Shown here: positions 6,936 through 9,405 of the stretch, piece by piece
How positions within the stretch are numbered: position 1 is the stretch's first letter
Layout: every line of letters starts with the position of its first letter
Source of the DNA: an uncultured Lachnospiraceae bacterium
GTDB taxonomy: Bacteria > Bacillota > Clostridia > Lachnospirales > Lachnospiraceae
DNA length: 9,405 nt
Assembly (NCBI GenBank): GCA_902489645.1
Contig: CABUAW010000078.1
Location: 1-9,405, forward strand
Reading direction: 5' to 3'
Notes under the pieces: model-generated
The model's database searches: none
Seen by the model: only the letters and a program-made list of their open reading frames with translations
What the model was told of the DNA's origin: nothing
Program-made: the position numbers and the translations under genes

Positions 6936-7633
6936 CACAGACCGCCTTTCTTAATCATCAATGTTGTGAAATAACCGTACTCTCTGTCTGTATCCGGCGG
7001 TCCGATATATTCATCCGCCATACCTATATTACTCAGTACTATTGTTTTATCCTCGAGCTTCTGCTCTTTTAAAACGTCCATCATTTGCATCATGGTTCTT
7101 CCTGCTTTCATTACCACAAGGTTATCGCAGACCCCTAATGCCTCCTCCAGGGCCTCTCTTCCCTTCAAAGAAGATATAACCATCATATTTTGATTACCTT
7201 CCGCAAGGCTTATCTGCGCCCGGGCCGCGCCGCCGGAAAAGGCCGAAATTCCCGGGATATTTTCGGTAACGTACCCCTTTTCCCGAATGTATTTAAATGC
7301 CAGATGATAGGTGCTGTAGACAGAAATGTCGCCCAGAACAATCATCGCCACATTCTTTCCCGAATCCAATTGGGCCGTCAGTTGTTCTGCCGCCTGTCTC
7401 CGGCACTCCGTGCGCTTCCCGGCCGAAGGTTCCATCTTAAAAACAACCGGCATAATCTCTTTATTCTTCAAATCAACTGTCGGCCGTATAATCGACAAAG
7501 CGGTGCTTTCCTCTCCCGGAGCTTTTACCGGAACGGCAATCACATCCACGGCTTCGAGGATTTCTTTTGCTTTTATCGTCAGCAGCTTCGGGTCTCCCGG
7601 ACCGACGCCTACTCCATATAATTTTCCAGTCAT
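6935..7633 (-). CDS. cbiL: Cobalt-factor II / precorrin-2 C20-methyltransferase
   Basis: A 232-residue SAM-dependent tetrapyrrole methylase that methylates C20 of the (cobalt-)precorrin-2 ring in cobalamin synthesis. Supporting marks are GVGVGPGDPKLLT (7-19), VLGDISVYSTY (99-109, with Ile after the Asp, within the variation seen in CbiL proteins), ENIPGISAFSGGAAR (124-138) and the C-terminal YFTTLMI (221-227), a pattern of C20 enzymes. AGGAG at 7642-7646 (- strand) lies 8 nt before the ATG at 7633. The gene follows the HEAT/THUMP-like methyltransferase by 18 nt and overlaps cbiF by one base at its 3' end, so the three should be on one transcript. Confidence 0.95.
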   Translation of the reverse strand: MTGKLYGVGVGPGDPKLLTIKAKEILEAVDVIAVPVKAPGEESTALSIIRPTVDLKNKEIMPVVFKMEPSAGKRTECRRQAAEQLTAQLDSGKNVAMIVLGDISVYSTYHLAFKYIREKGYVTENIPGISAFSGGAARAQISLAEGNQNMMVISSLKGREALEEALGVCDNLVVMKAGRTMMQMMDVLKEQKLEDKTIVLSNIGMADEYIGPPDTDREYGYFTTLMIKKGGL

Positions 7634-7641
7634 AAAAACTA

Positions 7642-7646
7642 CTCCT
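7642..7646 (-). promoter_or_regulatory. Ribosome binding site of cbiL
   Basis: AGGAG on the - strand, 8 nt upstream of ATG 7633, in the 18-nt gap after the preceding gene. It supports independent translation initiation of cbiL within the operon. Confidence 0.75.
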
Positions 7647-7651
7647 ATATG

Positions 7652-9139
7652 TTATTTATCCTTATTTTGTAAAATATATAACCAGGATGTCTGCTCTTTG
7701 GTCATAGGGATTCTCCGTATGCGTTTCAGCCATGGATTTTCCGTCAGCTTTTTCTCCATAAGCCTTCCCTCTTCACTGTAAACGGCCATGATTCCCTGCG
7801 GCGCTAAAAGCCCGCGTCCCCTCGCAAACAACAGCTCATAAAAATATTCTGCCGATTCTTTTGCCCGGCCATTCATTGCCCGAGGCATATCTGTCAGAAT
7901 CTCATCAAATTTATATTCATGTTTAAAATCATTAAAATTTCGATGTACAAGGTGAATGGTTACCCCGGCCCGCTGGCTGTTTTCCCAGGCGGCCTGCACC
8001 GCCTGTTCGGAAATATCCAGTCCGTACATACTCTTAAAGGCGGCTTCCCTAGCCCTCTCGATAAGAAGCGTCCCGGTACCGCAAAATGGGTCCAATATAT
8101 TGGCCTCCGGCCTGAAATAAGGTTTCACATAATGCATTATCAAAGCGGCCTTCGCCGGATGCATTGAAGATGAAGTCGCATATTTCCGGTACGCAAACCG
8201 TTTGTCCGGCATGCACATCAATTTCAGAAACACCCGGCTTCCCTTCGTTCCCGCCGGAATCACCCGAATTTCAACTTCATAAAAGGAAGGTTCATTCATC
8301 AGCATACCGCCGCTGTTTTCTTCAAGATATCCGGAAAGAGTTTTGGCCAACTGATTTTTCCTGCCAATATCCTTCATTCCCCGTACATCCACCCGGAACA
8401 AAAACGGACCCTTTTCCACATGCCGTTTTTCGATGTAACGGATAAGCCCCTCCTCTAAAAGCTTTCTGCCAATCGTCTCACCATCAAGGGCCGGTATAAG
8501 CGTCGGGTAAAAATCAAATAAAACCGCTTGATATGTCCGTATCTGGCACACATTCTCCAGGCTTTTTGTCGTTATTAAACAGCCGCCCGGCGTCACCCGG
8601 CCATGGGTCTTGGGGATACGTTCCGCCTGCTTCAAAACGGTTTCCTCATGTTCTCCCGGAACAATCAGCAGCAGCCGGTTCTCCATCCCATCGCCGCAAA
8701 AAGTATGGCGCATTGGCGGTTCTATTTTCCAGATAAGTTTTTGAAGCTGTTTCAGCTCCTGCGCCGAGTGTTTGCTCCGCTCCCCTTTTTCCAGAGTTTT
8801 CCGCCGCTCTTTCAGCTTTGGAAGGTAGACTTTATAATCAAATTCAGACATGGCGGCCAGATAATCGCTTTTTAAAAATTGGGTTTCCTCGCGCTCATAA
8901 TGGCGAAAAAGGATTTCCAGAAGCGTCGAATCCCCCACTCTTCCAAGAAGCTTCACCGCATTTTTCCGAACTTTAGCGTCCGTATCCTCTAAAAGTCCGA
9001 TAAAACAGGCTTCATGCTCATAATATTCGTCCAGGAACTCGTCCAGGGCTGTTTCCGTTTTCACCATCTGATTCAGTTGAATCAGATTTTCCCGGACATT
9101 ATTTCCGTCATATATTGCCCTACATATTTTTTTAATCAT
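7652..9139 (-). CDS. HEAT-repeat and THUMP-like SAM-dependent methyltransferase
   Basis: A 495-residue cytosolic protein in three parts. Residues about 15-140 are helical and HEAT-like (FIGLLEDTDAKVRKNAVKLLGRVGD, 46-70). Residues about 150-310 look like a divergent THUMP/ferredoxin-like RNA-binding region. Residues about 318-490 are a Rossmann methyltransferase with SAM motif ILDPFCGTGTLLIE (348-361) and acidic GLDIS (373-377). The segment before it (RKYATSSSMHPAKAAL) matches the Trm14/RlmL-type guanine-N2 methylase layout. The expected catalytic (N/D)PP(Y/F) motif reads D417-M-P-R420, an unusual substitution that leaves activity uncertain. It is not a tetrapyrrole methylase by fold, although it sits between cbiT (11 nt upstream) and cbiL (18 nt downstream). 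AAGGAG overlaps the cbiT stop and precedes ATG 9139 by 7 nt. An RNA substrate is inferred, not shown. Confidence 0.82.
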   Translation of the reverse strand: MIKKICRAIYDGNNVRENLIQLNQMVKTETALDEFLDEYYEHEACFIGLLEDTDAKVRKNAVKLLGRVGDSTLLEILFRHYEREETQFLKSDYLAAMSEFDYKVYLPKLKERRKTLEKGERSKHSAQELKQLQKLIWKIEPPMRHTFCGDGMENRLLLIVPGEHEETVLKQAERIPKTHGRVTPGGCLITTKSLENVCQIRTYQAVLFDFYPTLIPALDGETIGRKLLEEGLIRYIEKRHVEKGPFLFRVDVRGMKDIGRKNQLAKTLSGYLEENSGGMLMNEPSFYEVEIRVIPAGTKGSRVFLKLMCMPDKRFAYRKYATSSSMHPAKAALIMHYVKPYFRPEANILDPFCGTGTLLIERAREAAFKSMYGLDISEQAVQAAWENSQRAGVTIHLVHRNFNDFKHEYKFDEILTDMPRAMNGRAKESAEYFYELLFARGRGLLAPQGIMAVYSEEGRLMEKKLTENPWLKRIRRIPMTKEQTSWLYILQNKDK

Positions 9140-9150
9140 TCGTATTCTCC

Positions 9151-9405
9151 TTATTCTTCCTGTCCGCTGCAGGTTTCCGCAATAATCAGCGTCACCGGAT
9201 GACTGCCCTCCATCAGATGATAGCTTCCCACCGGCCGTTCTGTTTCAATGCGGACGCTCACCATCTCCCGCCGTTTAAGTCCGGCTATTGTATCGGATAA
9301 TTTATAGGCTTCCATCATCGTTTCCATAGTCACACAGGCAATAATAACACGGATACCCGCTCCATATTGGCAGATTCTCTCCAAAATTTCTCTCAATGCG
9401 CCGCC
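9151..9405 (-). CDS. cbiT: Cobalt-precorrin-6B C15-methyltransferase (decarboxylating), C-terminal part
   Basis: Only the last 84 residues are in the window; the gene runs off the right edge and no start is present here. The segment opens with GGALREILERI, corresponding to the GG-x(n)-EIL helix of CbiT/CobL C-terminal domains. It continues with RVIIACVTMETMMEA (the family's ANAVTLET strand-helix) and ends with ETERPVGSYHLMEGSHPVTLII, matching the R.vG.YH.....P v.i i s pattern of CbiT. The family catalyses methylation at C15 and decarboxylation of the C12 acetate side chain. Whether this is stand-alone CbiT or the C-terminal half of a CbiE-CbiT fusion cannot be told. The TAA stop overlaps the ribosome binding site of the next gene, supporting operon membership. 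Confidence 0.85.
   Translation of the reverse strand, partial: GGALREILERICQYGAGIRVIIACVTMETMMEAYKLSDTIAGLKRREMVSVRIETERPVGSYHLMEGSHPVTLIIAETCSGQEE

Noticed and set aside
7326..7781. A 151-residue + strand open frame across cbiL and the end of the methyltransferase gene
   Set aside because: It crosses two confident genes on the other strand, has no ribosome binding site that stands out and no recognisable domain.
7652..9139. The HEAT/THUMP-like protein as another cobalamin ring methyltransferase
   Set aside because: It has the Rossmann DPFCGTGT SAM motif and lacks the tetrapyrrole-methylase GxGPGDP and GDPxxY motifs found in the neighbouring CbiL and CbiF.

Overview
The window looks like chromosomal DNA from an anaerobic, low-to-mid GC Firmicute, most likely a Clostridia/Lachnospiraceae-type gut bacterium. 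This is inferred from strong AGGAG-type ribosome binding sites, anaerobic-type (Cbi) cobalamin genes, a Na/Pi cotransporter with a PhoU tail, a bacilli/clostridia-type CBS-HotDog regulator, and a remnant of a sigma-54 activator. No species call is possible from the sequence alone. I found no mobile element, CRISPR array, tRNA or rRNA.

Layout. The left part (1-2457) is on the + strand. It holds a 5'-truncated YtoI/SpxR-like regulator (HTH, DRTGG-like, CBS pair, HotDog-like) followed 15 nt later by an acyl-CoA dehydrogenase, a likely regulator-enzyme pair. A 276-bp convergent intergenic region (2458-2733) carries a small hairpin, a strong bidirectional terminator and a perfect 12-bp inverted repeat set in a cluster of TGTAA/TTACA half-sites.

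The rest (2734-9405) is on the - strand. In transcription order it reads: the C-terminal end of cbiT (running off the right edge), a HEAT-repeat plus THUMP-like methyltransferase, cbiL, cbiF, a Na/Pi cotransporter with a PhoU domain, a NagD-type HAD phosphatase, and a shortened PAS/sigma-54-activator-like gene. Gaps from cbiT to the HAD gene are -1 to 32 nt with no terminator visible, so this stretch may be one transcript. The last gene is separated by 64 nt and has its own ribosome binding site.

How the genes work together. CbiT, CbiL and CbiF are methyltransferases of the anaerobic corrin-ring pathway: CbiL methylates C20, CbiF C11, and CbiT C15 with decarboxylation at C12. The inserted HEAT/THUMP-like methyltransferase belongs to a different fold class, resembling RNA guanine-N2 methylases, and has no obvious corrin role. 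The phosphate transporter and HAD phosphatase follow closely but need not be functionally linked. The most unusual gene is the last one: an open reading frame that joins the front of a PAS domain directly to the back third of a sigma-54 AAA+ domain and a Fis-type HTH. It lacks the Walker A, GAFTGA and Walker B segments, so it cannot be a conventional activator.
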